This document shows positions 1-9,696 of a stretch of DNA of 64,000 nt, in pieces (within the stretch, counting starts at the first letter, position 1; every line of letters begins with the position of its first letter). The position numbers and the translations under genes are program-made. This DNA is from Fodinicola acaciae (GTDB lineage Bacteria > Actinomycetota > Actinomycetes > Mycobacteriales > HKI-0501). The stretch lies in the NCBI RefSeq assembly GCF_010993745.1, contig NZ_WOTN01000001.1, positions 1,119,235 to 1,183,234 on the forward strand, given 5' to 3'. Under the pieces are notes generated by a model. The model worked only from the letters and a program-made list of their open reading frames with translations. It was not told where the DNA came from and did no database searches.

Positions 1-1
1 G

Positions 2-865
2 CTCGATCCGGTGCTCTACAGCGTGCACCCTGACCTCGCCTTGGCCGGCGAGGCGGCACGGCCGAACGCGGTGCCGGGCTCGGCCGGGCTGACGCCACAT
101 GCCGGCGACGATCTGATCGTGTTGCCGTACAACGATCTCGCCGCCGTACGCGCGTGTTTCTCGCGGTTCGACGGTCAGATCGCCGCGGTGATCTGCGAGC
201 CGTTGCTGTGCAACACCGGCGCGATCATGCCGGTGCCGGGTTTCCTCGAAGGGCTGCGTGATCTCTGCACGTCGGCCGGCGCGTTGCTGGTCTTCGACGA
301 GATCATCACCGGTTTCCGGCTGGCCGCCGGCGGCGCGCAGGAGTTTTTCGGTGTCACACCGGATCTGGCCGCCTTCGGCAAGGCGATGGCCGGTGGCATG
401 CCGGTGTCCGCGATCGCCGGCCGCGCGCCGGTGATGGACGCGATCGCCGACGGCCGGGTCGCGCATGCCGGCACGTTCAACTCGCAGCCGGTCGCGATGG
501 CCGCGGCCGCCGCCGTGCTGTCCACATTGGACGAACAGCGCGACACGATCTATCCACCGATGCACCAGGTCGGCCAGTGGCTGATGGCCGGCATCCGCGA
601 GGCCGCCGAGCGGCACGACCTACCGGTGCTGGTCTCCGGTCCAGGCGCGGTTTTCCAGGTCTACCTCACCGAAAGTTCGGACGTACGCGACTACCGTGAC
701 TTCGCCGCGTGCGACCGGCCGCGGATGGCGCGGCTGCACGAGCTGCTGCTGGATCGTGGCATCAACACCGTGCCACGCGGCCTGTGGTTCCTGTCGACGG
801 CACACACGGCCGCGCACGTCGAGGAGACGCTGCAGGCCGTCGACGAGGCATTCGCCGTTCTCTAG
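2..865 (+). CDS. Class III aminotransferase, glutamate-1-semialdehyde aminomutase-like (5' end missing)
   Basis: The frame is open from the first bases of the window, so the N-terminal half lies outside it. The visible part is the C-terminal portion of a PLP fold-type I, class III aminotransferase: FDEIITGFR carries the cofactor-binding Asp, and FGKAMAGG contains the Lys expected to form the Schiff base with PLP. It resembles glutamate-1-semialdehyde 2,1-aminomutases more than ornithine or acetylornithine aminotransferases, but a true HemL would normally sit with heme genes, and here the next gene is a secreted hexosaminidase. A role in sugar or secondary metabolism is equally possible. Ends at TAG within a short tandem duplication. 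Confidence 0.8.
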   Translation, partial: LDPVLYSVHPDLALAGEAARPNAVPGSAGLTPHAGDDLIVLPYNDLAAVRACFSRFDGQIAAVICEPLLCNTGAIMPVPGFLEGLRDLCTSAGALLVFDEIITGFRLAAGGAQEFFGVTPDLAAFGKAMAGGMPVSAIAGRAPVMDAIADGRVAHAGTFNSQPVAMAAAAAVLSTLDEQRDTIYPPMHQVGQWLMAGIREAAERHDLPVLVSGPGAVFQVYLTESSDVRDYRDFAACDRPRMARLHELLLDRGINTVPRGLWFLSTAHTAAHVEETLQAVDEAFAVL

Positions 866-890
866 TGGGTTTCACCGTTCTCTAGTAAGG
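851..890 (+). repeat. 20-bp tandem duplication spanning a stop codon
   Basis: Two adjacent 20-base units share TTC[G/A]CCGTTCTCTAGT, with one mismatch in the first 16 bases. The first unit supplies the last codons and TAG of the aminotransferase, and the second lies just before the ribosome-binding site of the next gene. It looks like a simple slippage duplication. Confidence 0.7.
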
Positions 891-896
891 AGAGCC

Positions 897-3485
897 ATGT
901 CCACACGAAGACTTTCGCGCTGGATCGTCTCGATCGGTGTGGTCGCCACGCTGGTCGGGGCGGGCCTGACCGCGACGCAGGCGGCGGTGGCCGGCCTGCC
1001 GGAGACCGTGCCGAGCCTGCAGTCGGTGACCGCGGCCGCCGGAGATGGCTTTGCCTGGACCGGAAACGGCCGCATCGTGGTGAACGCCACCGCCGACAGC
1101 CAACTCGCCACCGACGCGCGTACGTTTGCCGACGACATCGCCGGCGGACTCGACGGCGTCACACCGGCGGTGGTGTTCGGCGCGCCGTCGACAGCGCAGC
1201 CGGGGGACATCACGATGTCGCTCGGAAACGCCGACAACCGACTCGGCACCGAAGGATATGGCCTGACGATCGCGCCGGTGCTGGCGATCAGCGCGCCGAC
1301 CGAGACCGGTGCTTTCTGGGGGACGCGTACCGTCCTGCAGATGCTGCGGCAGAAGCGTACGCTGCCGGCCGCGAGCATCGCGGACTGGCCACGCTACAAG
1401 GTGCGCGGCATTTCGGTGAGCCTGGACAGTTTTCCGGCCGGCTGGTTCGTCAACCTGGTGCGGGACATGTCGTACGTGAAGCTGGACGTGCTCACCACCG
1501 GCTCGGCGCTGTCCGGCCTGACTGACGCGCAGATCCTGCGGATCCAGCAGGTGGCCAAGCAATATCACGTGCAGTTCGTCGGCTGGTTCAACACCACGCA
1601 TTACAACGCACCGCCGAAAACACCGACCGTGCCACCGGACTACCAGCTCAACGTGGTGCCGTGCCGGTGCGGAGACCAGGGCTGTGAGTCGTGTCCGGGT
1701 CCGAGGCCGTCACCGACCACTCTGGACATCACCAAACCGGACGCGGTGAAGTGGGCCACCGACCAGATCGAGCACTATATGAGCCTGCAGACAGCGCCTT
1801 ACTGGCATGCCGGCGGCGATGAATATCCGATGTGGTTCCTGCGCAACGACAAGGTCACCTCGGCCAACGCGCCGCAACTTTACGCGGCGGCCAAAGCGAA
1901 ATATCCGTCCGAGCTCTATCCCGCCGCGGCCATGTACAACGACGTGTTCAACCAGGTCGACACGATCGCCAAGTCGCACGGCAAGCAGATGTGGATGTGG
2001 AACGACGACCTGGTGCCGACGCAGGCGGTCAAGGTCAACCCGGACGTCGTCATCGATCACTGGATCGCGTACGGTCTGACGCCGGCGCAGTTGATCGCCG
2101 ATGGCCATCACCTGATCAACTCCAACCAGGATCATCTCTATTTCAACGAGCACCAGCCGAACGCCAAGAACGCCACCGACGCCGACCTGTGGACCTTCGA
2201 CCCGCGAGTTTTCCACGGAGAGCAGACGATCCCGGCCGACAGCCCCAACATGGACGGCATCAAGCTGGAAACCTGGCACGGCGGCATGCACGAGCCGCCC
2301 GGTCCGCTGGAGCAGGATCTGCTGATCCTGGACCGGCCGCTGGCCGAGCGCGCGTGGGCCACCGCCAAGCCGACGAGCACGATCCAAGCCGCGCGTACGC
2401 TTTTCGCGGCGATCGGCCGCGCGCCAGGTGTGGTGCAGACACCGGCCGCCGGTGACCCCGGCGCCAGCTCGACGACCGGCTCGCCGGCGGTCGTCTACCT
2501 CGGCTCGCAGCAGGTGTTCTTCGTCGGCGCCAACGGCCAGCTTCGGCGCCGTTTCTGGAAAGCCGGCTACACCGCCGTGCAGGAGGTGGCGGTCGCGACG
2601 GACGCGCCGGTCACCGGCCGGCCGCTCGCGTACGTCGGCAGCAACCAGGTCCACGTCTTCGCGATCGGCACCAACGGACACGTGCAACACGCCTGGTACG
2701 AGCCGACCGCGAACGTCTGGTACCACGACGACTGGACGGTCAAAAGCGGTGCCACGGCGGCGATTTCCGGAGACCTGGCCGGTTTCTCGTACGGTAATCA
2801 ACAACATGTCTTCGCGCGCGGCGCCGACCATCAACTGCAACACCTCTTCTACAACGGCAGCACACAGAAAGTCGTGACCGACAGCTGGAAAGGCGACATC
2901 GCCGGCAACCCGATCGCGTACGTTTGGGGAAAGACGCAGAACGTCTTCGCGGTCGGCTCCGACGGCGCGCTGCACCAGTGGTGGTGGCAGCCGAGCGATC
3001 CGGCGCATCTGCAAAACCGGAACCTCGGCGGCCAGTTTGGCGCGGACGCACGTCCGTACGGCGCCGACTCTCAGGAAAACGTGCAGGACGTGGTGATCCG
3101 CGGCACCGACAACCACCTGCGGCTGTGGTCGTACGACCAGATCGCCGGCACCTCCGGCTGGCGTGACCTCACCGCTCTGACCGGCGTATCGGCGGCCGGC
3201 AACCCGCTGGAATTCACCTACGGCGACGAACGCCACGTTTTCGCGCGCAACCTGGCAAACGACCACCTCGCACACATCATCGTGCACCAGGACGGCCTGG
3301 TCGCGGCGGACGACTGGACGACGGCGGCGATCGGCACACCGGACACTGTCGCCGGCGATCCAGCCGGTTTCAACTTCGAAGCCAAGGAACAGCACGTTTT
3401 CGCCACCGACCCGGCCGGGAAGATGCACCACTGGTTCTGGCTGGCCAGCGACCACCGTATCCACCAGGACAACTGGCCGTCATAG
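897..3485 (+). CDS. Secreted GH20 beta-N-acetylhexosaminidase with C-terminal seven-repeat propeller
   Basis: 862 residues. The ATG follows AAGGAG and opens a Sec signal peptide (basic start, hydrophobic stretch to about residue 35). Residues about 45-150 look like the GH20b lead-in domain and 155-500 like the GH20 barrel. HAGGDE at 304-309 supplies the Asp-Glu pair (D308/E309) that GH20 enzymes use in substrate-assisted cleavage of terminal GlcNAc/GalNAc. From about residue 530 there are seven repeats built on [Q/R]-x-VF-x(3)-G-x(2)-L-x(2)-W, as in PLL-type (DUF346) fucose-binding lectin propellers. Likely an extracellular chitin or glycan degrading enzyme with a carbohydrate-binding propeller. 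The same propeller is fused to the GH123-like protein at 36558. Confidence 0.85.
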   Translation: MSTRRLSRWIVSIGVVATLVGAGLTATQAAVAGLPETVPSLQSVTAAAGDGFAWTGNGRIVVNATADSQLATDARTFADDIAGGLDGVTPAVVFGAPSTAQPGDITMSLGNADNRLGTEGYGLTIAPVLAISAPTETGAFWGTRTVLQMLRQKRTLPAASIADWPRYKVRGISVSLDSFPAGWFVNLVRDMSYVKLDVLTTGSALSGLTDAQILRIQQVAKQYHVQFVGWFNTTHYNAPPKTPTVPPDYQLNVVPCRCGDQGCESCPGPRPSPTTLDITKPDAVKWATDQIEHYMSLQTAPYWHAGGDEYPMWFLRNDKVTSANAPQLYAAAKAKYPSELYPAAAMYNDVFNQVDTIAKSHGKQMWMWNDDLVPTQAVKVNPDVVIDHWIAYGLTPAQLIADGHHLINSNQDHLYFNEHQPNAKNATDADLWTFDPRVFHGEQTIPADSPNMDGIKLETWHGGMHEPPGPLEQDLLILDRPLAERAWATAKPTSTIQAARTLFAAIGRAPGVVQTPAAGDPGASSTTGSPAVVYLGSQQVFFVGANGQLRRRFWKAGYTAVQEVAVATDAPVTGRPLAYVGSNQVHVFAIGTNGHVQHAWYEPTANVWYHDDWTVKSGATAAISGDLAGFSYGNQQHVFARGADHQLQHLFYNGSTQKVVTDSWKGDIAGNPIAYVWGKTQNVFAVGSDGALHQWWWQPSDPAHLQNRNLGGQFGADARPYGADSQENVQDVVIRGTDNHLRLWSYDQIAGTSGWRDLTALTGVSAAGNPLEFTYGDERHVFARNLANDHLAHIIVHQDGLVAADDWTTAAIGTPDTVAGDPAGFNFEAKEQHVFATDPAGKMHHWFWLASDHRIHQDNWPS

Positions 3486-3516
3486 CGCGGCTTTCTCTCG
3501 ATGCGATAGTGAGAGC

Positions 3517-3945
3517 ATGTCTCGACGCGTCCCATTTCCACTCCGAGACCAGGTGCCACAGTCGCTGCGCGACGTCATCCTGGACTTCCACTGGGATGTC
3601 GACCTGCTGCGCGCTCTGGACCTTCCGAGACACGTCATCGCGACACACGAGCTGGCTTGGCACCTGAGCCTGCCATTCTGGTCCGTGAACGGAGTTCCTT
3701 TCCAGGTCTCACCAAACGAGGTTGCGGCGGATCCCGCGCGGCACCAATCGCAGTGGGAACGCACTCAAGCCGCCGACCTCCGGCACCCGGTGGATGCCTA
3801 CCTACGTGAAGATGGTCAAATCGTGATCCTGGACGGCATCCACCGACTGCTGAAGGCTTCGCTCCAAGCTCGGCCGTGCATGATCGTGCGCGTCATGGCG
3901 ATCCATGACTTCGACGCCATTGCCGTCACCGCACTGTCACCGTGA
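3517..3945 (+). CDS. Small ParB-like domain protein
   Basis: 142 residues. The C-terminal half contains VDAYLREDGQIVILDGIHR, the layout seen in ParB/Srx-fold proteins (position statement, then a loop ending DGxHR followed by a helix). There is no helix-turn-helix or C-terminal dimer domain, so it is not a chromosome-partitioning ParB. Stand-alone ParB-like proteins of this size are usually annotated as hypothetical. No operon partner is evident: the preceding gene is a secreted glycosidase and htpG follows 88 bases downstream with its own promoter. Confidence 0.6.
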   Translation: MSRRVPFPLRDQVPQSLRDVILDFHWDVDLLRALDLPRHVIATHELAWHLSLPFWSVNGVPFQVSPNEVAADPARHQSQWERTQAADLRHPVDAYLREDGQIVILDGIHRLLKASLQARPCMIVRVMAIHDFDAIAVTALSP

Positions 3946-4020
3946 ACACAGCGGTTCGACCGCGTTCGACGAGAAACAGACGCTGACTCACCCATCGGCC
4001 GCTCGGTTCCAAGCGCGGCC

Positions 4021-4026
4021 TAAAAT
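4021..4026 (+). promoter_or_regulatory. Candidate -10 box of htpG (possible leaderless start)
   Basis: TAAAAT lies 7 bases before the htpG ATG, in a GC-rich context where such a hexamer stands out. A start site 6-8 bases downstream would fall on or next to the ATG, predicting a leaderless or near-leaderless mRNA, common in actinobacteria. No CIRCE or HAIR operator is seen beside it. Confidence 0.45.
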
Positions 4027-4033
4027 CGCAGGT

Positions 4034-5890
4034 ATGACCAAACCGATCGAGACGCATGAGTTTCAGTCCGAGGCGCGCGAGCTGCTCCGGTTGATGATCC
4101 ACTCGATCTACTCGAACAAGGACATCTTTGTTCGCGAGCTGATCTCGAACGCCTCGGACGCACTGGACAAACTGCGGCTGGAGGCTTACCGGGACAAGGA
4201 GCTGGACGCCGACACCTCCGACCTGCACATCGCCCTCACCGTCGACGAGCAGGCGCGTACGCTCACGATCACCGACAACGGCATCGGCATGAGCCGTGAC
4301 GAGGTGGTCGGCCTGATCGGCACCATCGCCAGGTCCGGCACGGCCGACTTTCTGCGCCGGCTCAAGGAAAGCAAGGACTCGCAGGAGCTGATCGGACAGT
4401 TCGGCGTCGGCTTCTACTCCAGCTTCATGGCAGCCGACAGGGTCACCTTGGTGACACGCCGCGCTGGCAGCGACGAAGGTGTGCGGTGGGAATCGGAAGG
4501 CGAGGGGACGTACACCGTCGAGCCGGTGTCGGACGCGCCGCAAGGCACCGCGGTGACGCTGCACCTGAAGCCGGCCGACGCGGAGGACCAACTGGCCGAC
4601 TACACGTCGGCGTCGACGCTGCGTACGATCATCAAACGCTATTCCGACTTCATCCGGTGGCCGATCCGAATGAGGTCGGCCGACAACGCCACCGAGACCG
4701 TCAACTCGATGAAGGCGTTGTGGGCCAGGCCGCAGTCGGAGGTGACCGACGCCGAGTATCACGAGTTCTACAAGCACATCAGCCACGACTGGAGCGATCC
4801 GCTCGAGACGATCCGCATGCAGGCGGAAGGCACGTTCGAATACCAGGCTCTGCTGTTCGTCCCCTCGCGCGCGCCGCTCGATCTTTTCATGCGTGACCGT
4901 AAACGCGGCGTACAGCTCTATGTGAAGCGCGTCTTCATCATGGACGACTGCGAAGCGTTGATGCCGGAATACCTGCGTTTCGTGAAAGGTGTCGTCGACG
5001 CGCAGGACCTCTCGCTCAACGTGTCGCGCGAGATTCTGCAGCAGGACCGGCAGATCCAGCTCATCCGGCGGCGGCTGGTGAAGAAGGTGCTGTCGACGGT
5101 GAAGACCATGATGACCGACGATGCAGAGCGCTACGCGACCTTCTGGCAGCAGTTTGGCAAGGCGGTCAAGGAAGGTCTGCTCAGCGACAGCGAAAACCGT
5201 GACGCGCTGCTGGACATCTGCTCCTTCGAGTCGACGCACGACGCGTCCGAGCAGACGACGTTGCGCCAGTACGTCGAGCGGATGAAGGACGGCCAGCAGC
5301 ACCTCTATTTCATGACCGGCGCGTCCCGGCAGGCCATCGAGAACTCGCCGCATCTGGAGGCCTTCCGCGACAAAGGCTACGAGGTGCTCGCGCTGACGGA
5401 TCCGATCGACGAGATGTGGGTCGACGCGGTGGACGGCTTCGACGGCAAGCAGTTCCAGTCGGTCGCCAAAGGTGCGGTGGATCTCGGTGCTGAGGAAGAA
5501 AAGCCGGACAGCGACGAGTTCGCCGAGCTGTTGGCCTGGATGAAGGAATCGCTCGGCGACGCCGTCAAGGACGTACGCCTGTCGGCGCGGCTCACCACCT
5601 CGGCGGCCTGCATCGTCGGTGACGCCGACGACCTCACGCCGGCCATGGAGAAGATGTATCGCGCGATGGGGACGTCGTTGCCGCCGGTCAAGCGGATCCT
5701 GGAGGTCAACGGCGGCCATCCGCTGCTGACCGGCCTGCGCGAGGCGCTGGCCGCCGGTGCCGACAAGGCGAAGCTCGGCGAGACCGTCGAGCTCGTATAC
5801 GGCATGGCGCAGCTGGCCGAAGGCGGCGAGCTCGACGACGCGCCGCGGTTCGTACGCCTACTGTCCGACCGGCTGGGACAATCCCTGTAA
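4034..5890 (+). CDS. htpG: HtpG, Hsp90-family molecular chaperone
   Basis: 618 residues, the expected bacterial Hsp90 length. The N-terminal GHKL ATPase signatures are all present: ELISNASDALDKLR (Asn binding Mg-ATP), DNGIGM, and GQFGVGFYSSF lid/glycine loop. The middle domain contains LNVSREILQQ with the catalytic-loop Arg, and the C-terminal dimerisation region is complete. It is a cytoplasmic ATP-dependent chaperone for client folding under stress. The ATG chosen gives the canonical ETHEFQSEARELLRLMIHSIY opening. It stands alone, with no groE or dnaK neighbours. Confidence 0.97.
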   Translation: MTKPIETHEFQSEARELLRLMIHSIYSNKDIFVRELISNASDALDKLRLEAYRDKELDADTSDLHIALTVDEQARTLTITDNGIGMSRDEVVGLIGTIARSGTADFLRRLKESKDSQELIGQFGVGFYSSFMAADRVTLVTRRAGSDEGVRWESEGEGTYTVEPVSDAPQGTAVTLHLKPADAEDQLADYTSASTLRTIIKRYSDFIRWPIRMRSADNATETVNSMKALWARPQSEVTDAEYHEFYKHISHDWSDPLETIRMQAEGTFEYQALLFVPSRAPLDLFMRDRKRGVQLYVKRVFIMDDCEALMPEYLRFVKGVVDAQDLSLNVSREILQQDRQIQLIRRRLVKKVLSTVKTMMTDDAERYATFWQQFGKAVKEGLLSDSENRDALLDICSFESTHDASEQTTLRQYVERMKDGQQHLYFMTGASRQAIENSPHLEAFRDKGYEVLALTDPIDEMWVDAVDGFDGKQFQSVAKGAVDLGAEEEKPDSDEFAELLAWMKESLGDAVKDVRLSARLTTSAACIVGDADDLTPAMEKMYRAMGTSLPPVKRILEVNGGHPLLTGLREALAAGADKAKLGETVELVYGMAQLAEGGELDDAPRFVRLLSDRLGQSL

Positions 5891-5911
5891 GCGGATCTAC
5901 GGAAGTGCGCC

Positions 5912-6973
5912 ATGACGCGTCGTAAGCTTGGCATCGCCGCCGCGGCGGTCGTCGCGCTCGCGGTGGTGATCGCCGGCTTCGTCATGGCGGTCCGGCCGGC
6001 GGCCGTGGTGGCCGACACCGCGGTGCCGGTGCACGGATCCGTTGTCACCAAACAGATCCAGCCGCCGGCACGGTCGTATCCGTGCATGTTCTTTCCGGTC
6101 ACCGACAAGCTGGTCTTCCATCTCTTCTTTCTCGGCGGTCCCTGCGATGTCGATGACGATGGTCTGCATTACGCGGTGACCGCCGACGGCGGCCGGACCT
6201 GGCGCTATTACCAGGCACCTGGCCAGCGCGGCAGCTGTGTCGGCATCCGGCCGCTCGGTCCGCACGACGCGCTGATGTGCGACTACGTCACGCATGACGA
6301 CGGCCGCAGCTGGAGCCGCCGGCCAGGTGCCGCCACCGTCGACGCCGTGCCGCCGGGATGGTTGGTCTGGCCGTCGATCGGCGACAATGCCGTGCTGACC
6401 GCGATCAATCCGCACACCGGCCAGGAGGCGCAGCTGGCCGGCCGCGGCGGCATCGGGATGGTCACCGACGACCAGGCACCGATCCTCGCGCCGGACGGCT
6501 CGCTCTGGCTGGTCGAGCGTACGACGCCAAACGGCGGCACCGCGCGGATCAGTCCCGATCGTGGCCGGAGCTGGCGGCCGGTGCTGCTGCCCGCGCCGTT
6601 CCAGCGCACGCCGGTCGAGTCGTTGATCACGACCGACGGCTACGTCGGTTATGCGATGACGCGCGACGGTCTCACCGGCCTGGCGATCTTCCGCAGCTCT
6701 GACGGTGGTCGGAGCTGGACGACCGTACGCCGCCACGTCACGGATTCGCTGAGCGACCTGCTGCCGGGACCCGGCGGCAGCGTCGTCTCCAACGCGAACG
6801 GCAGGCCGGTGATCAGCACCGACGGATGTCGTACGTTCCAACCGATCCCCGGTGCGATCGGCAGCCTCAGCCGGACCAAGCTCGGCGAGTACGTGCTCGG
6901 CGACGGCGACTTCCGCCAGGTGAGCGTTTCCGGACCGTCGTTGACGTTTACGACGATCAACGCGCCGCTCTAG
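5912..6973 (+). CDS. Membrane-anchored or secreted BNR/Asp-box repeat protein
   Basis: 353 residues. After MTRRK there is a single hydrophobic segment (about residues 7-28), an uncleaved anchor or signal peptide. The rest holds at least four Asp-box motifs of the type S-x-D-x-G-R-x-W (ADGGRTW, HDDGRSW, PDRGRSW, SDGGRSW) spaced as blades of a sialidase-like beta-propeller. Catalytic Arg triad, Tyr and Glu of true sialidases cannot be assigned, so enzymatic activity is not supported. It begins 21 bases after htpG, with GGAAG-like spacing, and ends 4 bases before the convergent regulator. Confidence 0.7.
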   Translation: MTRRKLGIAAAAVVALAVVIAGFVMAVRPAAVVADTAVPVHGSVVTKQIQPPARSYPCMFFPVTDKLVFHLFFLGGPCDVDDDGLHYAVTADGGRTWRYYQAPGQRGSCVGIRPLGPHDALMCDYVTHDDGRSWSRRPGAATVDAVPPGWLVWPSIGDNAVLTAINPHTGQEAQLAGRGGIGMVTDDQAPILAPDGSLWLVERTTPNGGTARISPDRGRSWRPVLLPAPFQRTPVESLITTDGYVGYAMTRDGLTGLAIFRSSDGGRSWTTVRRHVTDSLSDLLPGPGGSVVSNANGRPVISTDGCRTFQPIPGAIGSLSRTKLGEYVLGDGDFRQVSVSGPSLTFTTINAPL

Positions 6974-6977
6974 ACCA

Positions 6978-9611
6978 CTAGCCAGTGGCGACGCGCAGGA
7001 GCGTGCTGCGGTGCCACTCGTCGGCGCCAGCGGCCGCGAAGACCGTCGCCGCGGCGTTGAGGTGGTCCGCGGAGTGCTCCGCGTCGATGTCGGCGAGGGT
7101 CAGCAGCGCACGACCTTCGGCCTTACGCTGGCCGGTCTGTCGCGCCAGCCGGATCGCACTGTCCACAGTGGACCACGCGGCATCCCGGTCGCCGGCCGCC
7201 AGCTGTGCCTCCGCCAGACCGCGTACGGCGCCAGGCTCGGACCGCGGATCGCCGAACGCACGCGCCAGCTCGACGGTCCTGGCGGCCAGGTGGACGGCTT
7301 CGCCGGCGCGTCCTTGGTGCACGTAGAAGGCACGGATCGCGCGTAAGAACATGATGCGCAGCTGCCGTACGTTCGCCGGCACCAGCGCTGCGGCCTCGTC
7401 CAGAAGGTCGATCGCCTCGCCGGCTCGGCTGGCGCGGAGCGCGGCGGTGGCGAGGCGGCCGAGGTCGTACGCCGCCGCGGTGACGTCGTCGGCCTCGGCG
7501 AGCAATGCCTGAGCCTGCCGCAGGTCAGCCGGCCTCGACCAGCCGGGTTGGCCGAGCCGGTGCTCGCGGATCGCCGAGCGGCCGAGCCGCATGACGCGTT
7601 CGCGCGCGTGACCGAGCCGTTCGAACAGCAGCGTGTGCTGCCGGCTGACCGACCCCGGCACGGAGTCGAGCCGCAGGCCGACGCTCACCGGGACCGGTCG
7701 CAGCCGCGTCGTGCCGACCGCGAGCCGCCAGCTCAGCTCGTCCAGGCCTCGGCCGGTCGCGTCGGCCATCGCGGCCGCGACGGTGTGCCGCTCGGACCGC
7801 AGCCAGTCGGCGGGTCCGCTCGACAGGCCGCGGACCAGCCGCTCGTACGCGCGTCGCACCGCAGCGGTGAGCTCGGCCGGCGGTTCCTCGATCTCCGCGC
7901 GTTCGGCCGCGTACAACCGGATGAGGTCGTGAAAGCGATATCGCGGCTGGCCGGCGGCGTCGGTGCCGAGTGGCTGGATGAGCTGCGCGTCGACGAGCCG
8001 TTCGGCCAGCTCTTCGGCGTCATCGGCATCGGTGTCCAGCAACGCGGCGAGCGTCCACGGCGCGACACCGGCCGGCGCGTCCAGCAGGCCGAGCCGGCGA
8101 AACGCGGTGCGCAGCCGCGGCGGCAGGTCGCGATAGGACAGCTCGAAGCTGGCGCGCACGTGCCAGTCGTCGCCGTGCAGCTGGTCGAGCCGGCCGTGTT
8201 CGCCGGTGAGCCGTTCGGCCAGCTCCGCGAGAGTCCAGGCCGGCCTGGTGGCCAGCTTCGCCGCGGCGATCCGTACGGCCAGCGGCAACCGGTCGCAGAG
8301 CCTTGCCAACCGCCGCGCGGCGGCCGGTTCGGCGGCGATGCGGTCCGCGCCGATCACATCGGACAGCAGCGCGATCGTCTCGTCGTCGGTGAGTACGCCG
8401 AGCGGCACGAACCGGAAGCCGTCGGCGACCAGTCCGGCGAGCCGCCGCCGAGCGGTCACCACGACCGCGCATCCTGGACCGGCCGGCACTAGCGGCCGCA
8501 CCTGTTCCGCGGACACCGCGTTGTCCAGCACGATGAGCAGCCGCCGCTCGCGTACGGTGCTGCGGAACAACGCGCAGCGCTCGTCGGTGTCGGCCGGCAC
8601 GCGGCCGGCCGCGACGCCGAGCCGCGGCAGCAGCCGGCCGAGTGCCGCACTTGCCGTCAGCGGCTCGTCGTGACCGCGCAGGTCGACGTAGAGCTGGCCG
8701 TCCGGAAAGCGGTCGGCGACGCGGTGCGACCAGTGCAGCGCGAGCGCGGTCTTGCCGACGCCAGGCACGCCGGTGACCAGCGCGGCCGGCATCGATGCCT
8801 CGAGCGCGGACAGCTCGGCAAGCCGTCCGGTGAAGGTCGCCGGCGCGGCCGGCAGCTCGGCCGGTGTCGGCGGCGGCGATTCTGGCAGGTTGCCGGCGCG
8901 GATCGCCTCGGCCAGCCGGCGCAGCCGTGGTCCTGGCTCCAGGCCGAGGTCGTCGGCCAACGACCGGCACGCGTCTCGATACGTGGCCAGCGCCTCGGCC
9001 GTACGACCCTGCCGGTGCAGCGCGGTCATCAGCTGCGCTCGCAGGTCCTCGCGAGACGGATGCTCACGCACCAGCGACTCCAGCTCACCGACGACCTCGG
9101 CGTGCTGGCCGAGCACCAGACGTGCTTCCACCAGCTCGGTCGCGACCGCCTGTCGCTGCTCGTTGAGCCGCGCGGCTTCCTCGCGTACGAGCGGTGAATC
9201 GCCGAGCGTCGCGTACGCCGGTCCGCGCCACAGCCGCATCGCCTCGTCCAGCAGCGCGGCGCCGGCCTCGACATCGCCGGCGACCACACAGGCTCGGCCG
9301 CGCGTCGCCAGCCGGTTGAACGCCGTGGCGTCCAGCTCCTCCGGCCGTACGCGCAGGCTGAGGCCGGCCGCCTCGCGGCGGATCCGGTGCGCGCCGACGG
9401 CCTGTCGCAGGTGATGGACGTAGATCCGCAGGCTGCCGGCGGCCGACGGTGGCGGGTCGGCACCCCACACGACGTCGATGAGCGTGTCGACCGCGACAGC
9501 GGTGTTCGGCCGGCACAGCAAGGCGGCGAGCAGGGATCGCAGCTTCGGCGACAGCTGGACCGGACCGCCGGATCGGCAGGCCTCGAACGGTCCCAGGACG
9601 TTGAACTGCAC
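6978..9611 (-). CDS. AfsR/SARP-family transcriptional regulator with NB-ARC and TPR-like domains
   Basis: 877 residues from a GTG preceded by a G-rich ribosome-binding site. Residues 1-90 form an OmpR-type winged helix, and about 95-245 the bacterial transcriptional activation domain, together the SARP module that binds 11-bp-spaced direct repeats. A P-loop (GVPGVGKT) at about 280 starts an NB-ARC STAND ATPase, and the C-terminal 300 residues are helical TPR-like. AfsR-type proteins activate secondary-metabolite or antibiotic genes. It is one of two such regulators here. The peptide locus at 21.4-26.2 kb carries SARP-type sites, making this a candidate activator, though 12 kb away. Confidence 0.9.
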   Translation of the reverse strand: MQFNVLGPFEACRSGGPVQLSPKLRSLLAALLCRPNTAVAVDTLIDVVWGADPPPSAAGSLRIYVHHLRQAVGAHRIRREAAGLSLRVRPEELDATAFNRLATRGRACVVAGDVEAGAALLDEAMRLWRGPAYATLGDSPLVREEAARLNEQRQAVATELVEARLVLGQHAEVVGELESLVREHPSREDLRAQLMTALHRQGRTAEALATYRDACRSLADDLGLEPGPRLRRLAEAIRAGNLPESPPPTPAELPAAPATFTGRLAELSALEASMPAALVTGVPGVGKTALALHWSHRVADRFPDGQLYVDLRGHDEPLTASAALGRLLPRLGVAAGRVPADTDERCALFRSTVRERRLLIVLDNAVSAEQVRPLVPAGPGCAVVVTARRRLAGLVADGFRFVPLGVLTDDETIALLSDVIGADRIAAEPAAARRLARLCDRLPLAVRIAAAKLATRPAWTLAELAERLTGEHGRLDQLHGDDWHVRASFELSYRDLPPRLRTAFRRLGLLDAPAGVAPWTLAALLDTDADDAEELAERLVDAQLIQPLGTDAAGQPRYRFHDLIRLYAAERAEIEEPPAELTAAVRRAYERLVRGLSSGPADWLRSERHTVAAAMADATGRGLDELSWRLAVGTTRLRPVPVSVGLRLDSVPGSVSRQHTLLFERLGHARERVMRLGRSAIREHRLGQPGWSRPADLRQAQALLAEADDVTAAAYDLGRLATAALRASRAGEAIDLLDEAAALVPANVRQLRIMFLRAIRAFYVHQGRAGEAVHLAARTVELARAFGDPRSEPGAVRGLAEAQLAAGDRDAAWSTVDSAIRLARQTGQRKAEGRALLTLADIDAEHSADHLNAAATVFAAAGADEWHRSTLLRVATG

Positions 9612-9696
9612 GGCACCCCCCGTGAGTGCGTCAGGCTCTCTTTACCAGCCTCACCGTCTCACGGGTCGACAAGTCGGGTCTAGACCCATTCAGATA

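Noticed and set aside
3926-5719. Very long open frame antisense to htpG (and similar ones antisense to the regulators and the GH20 and GH123 genes)
   Set aside because: Arg/His/Val-rich composition and mirrored codon bias mark these as shadows in GC-rich DNA; the opposite strand encodes a recognised protein.
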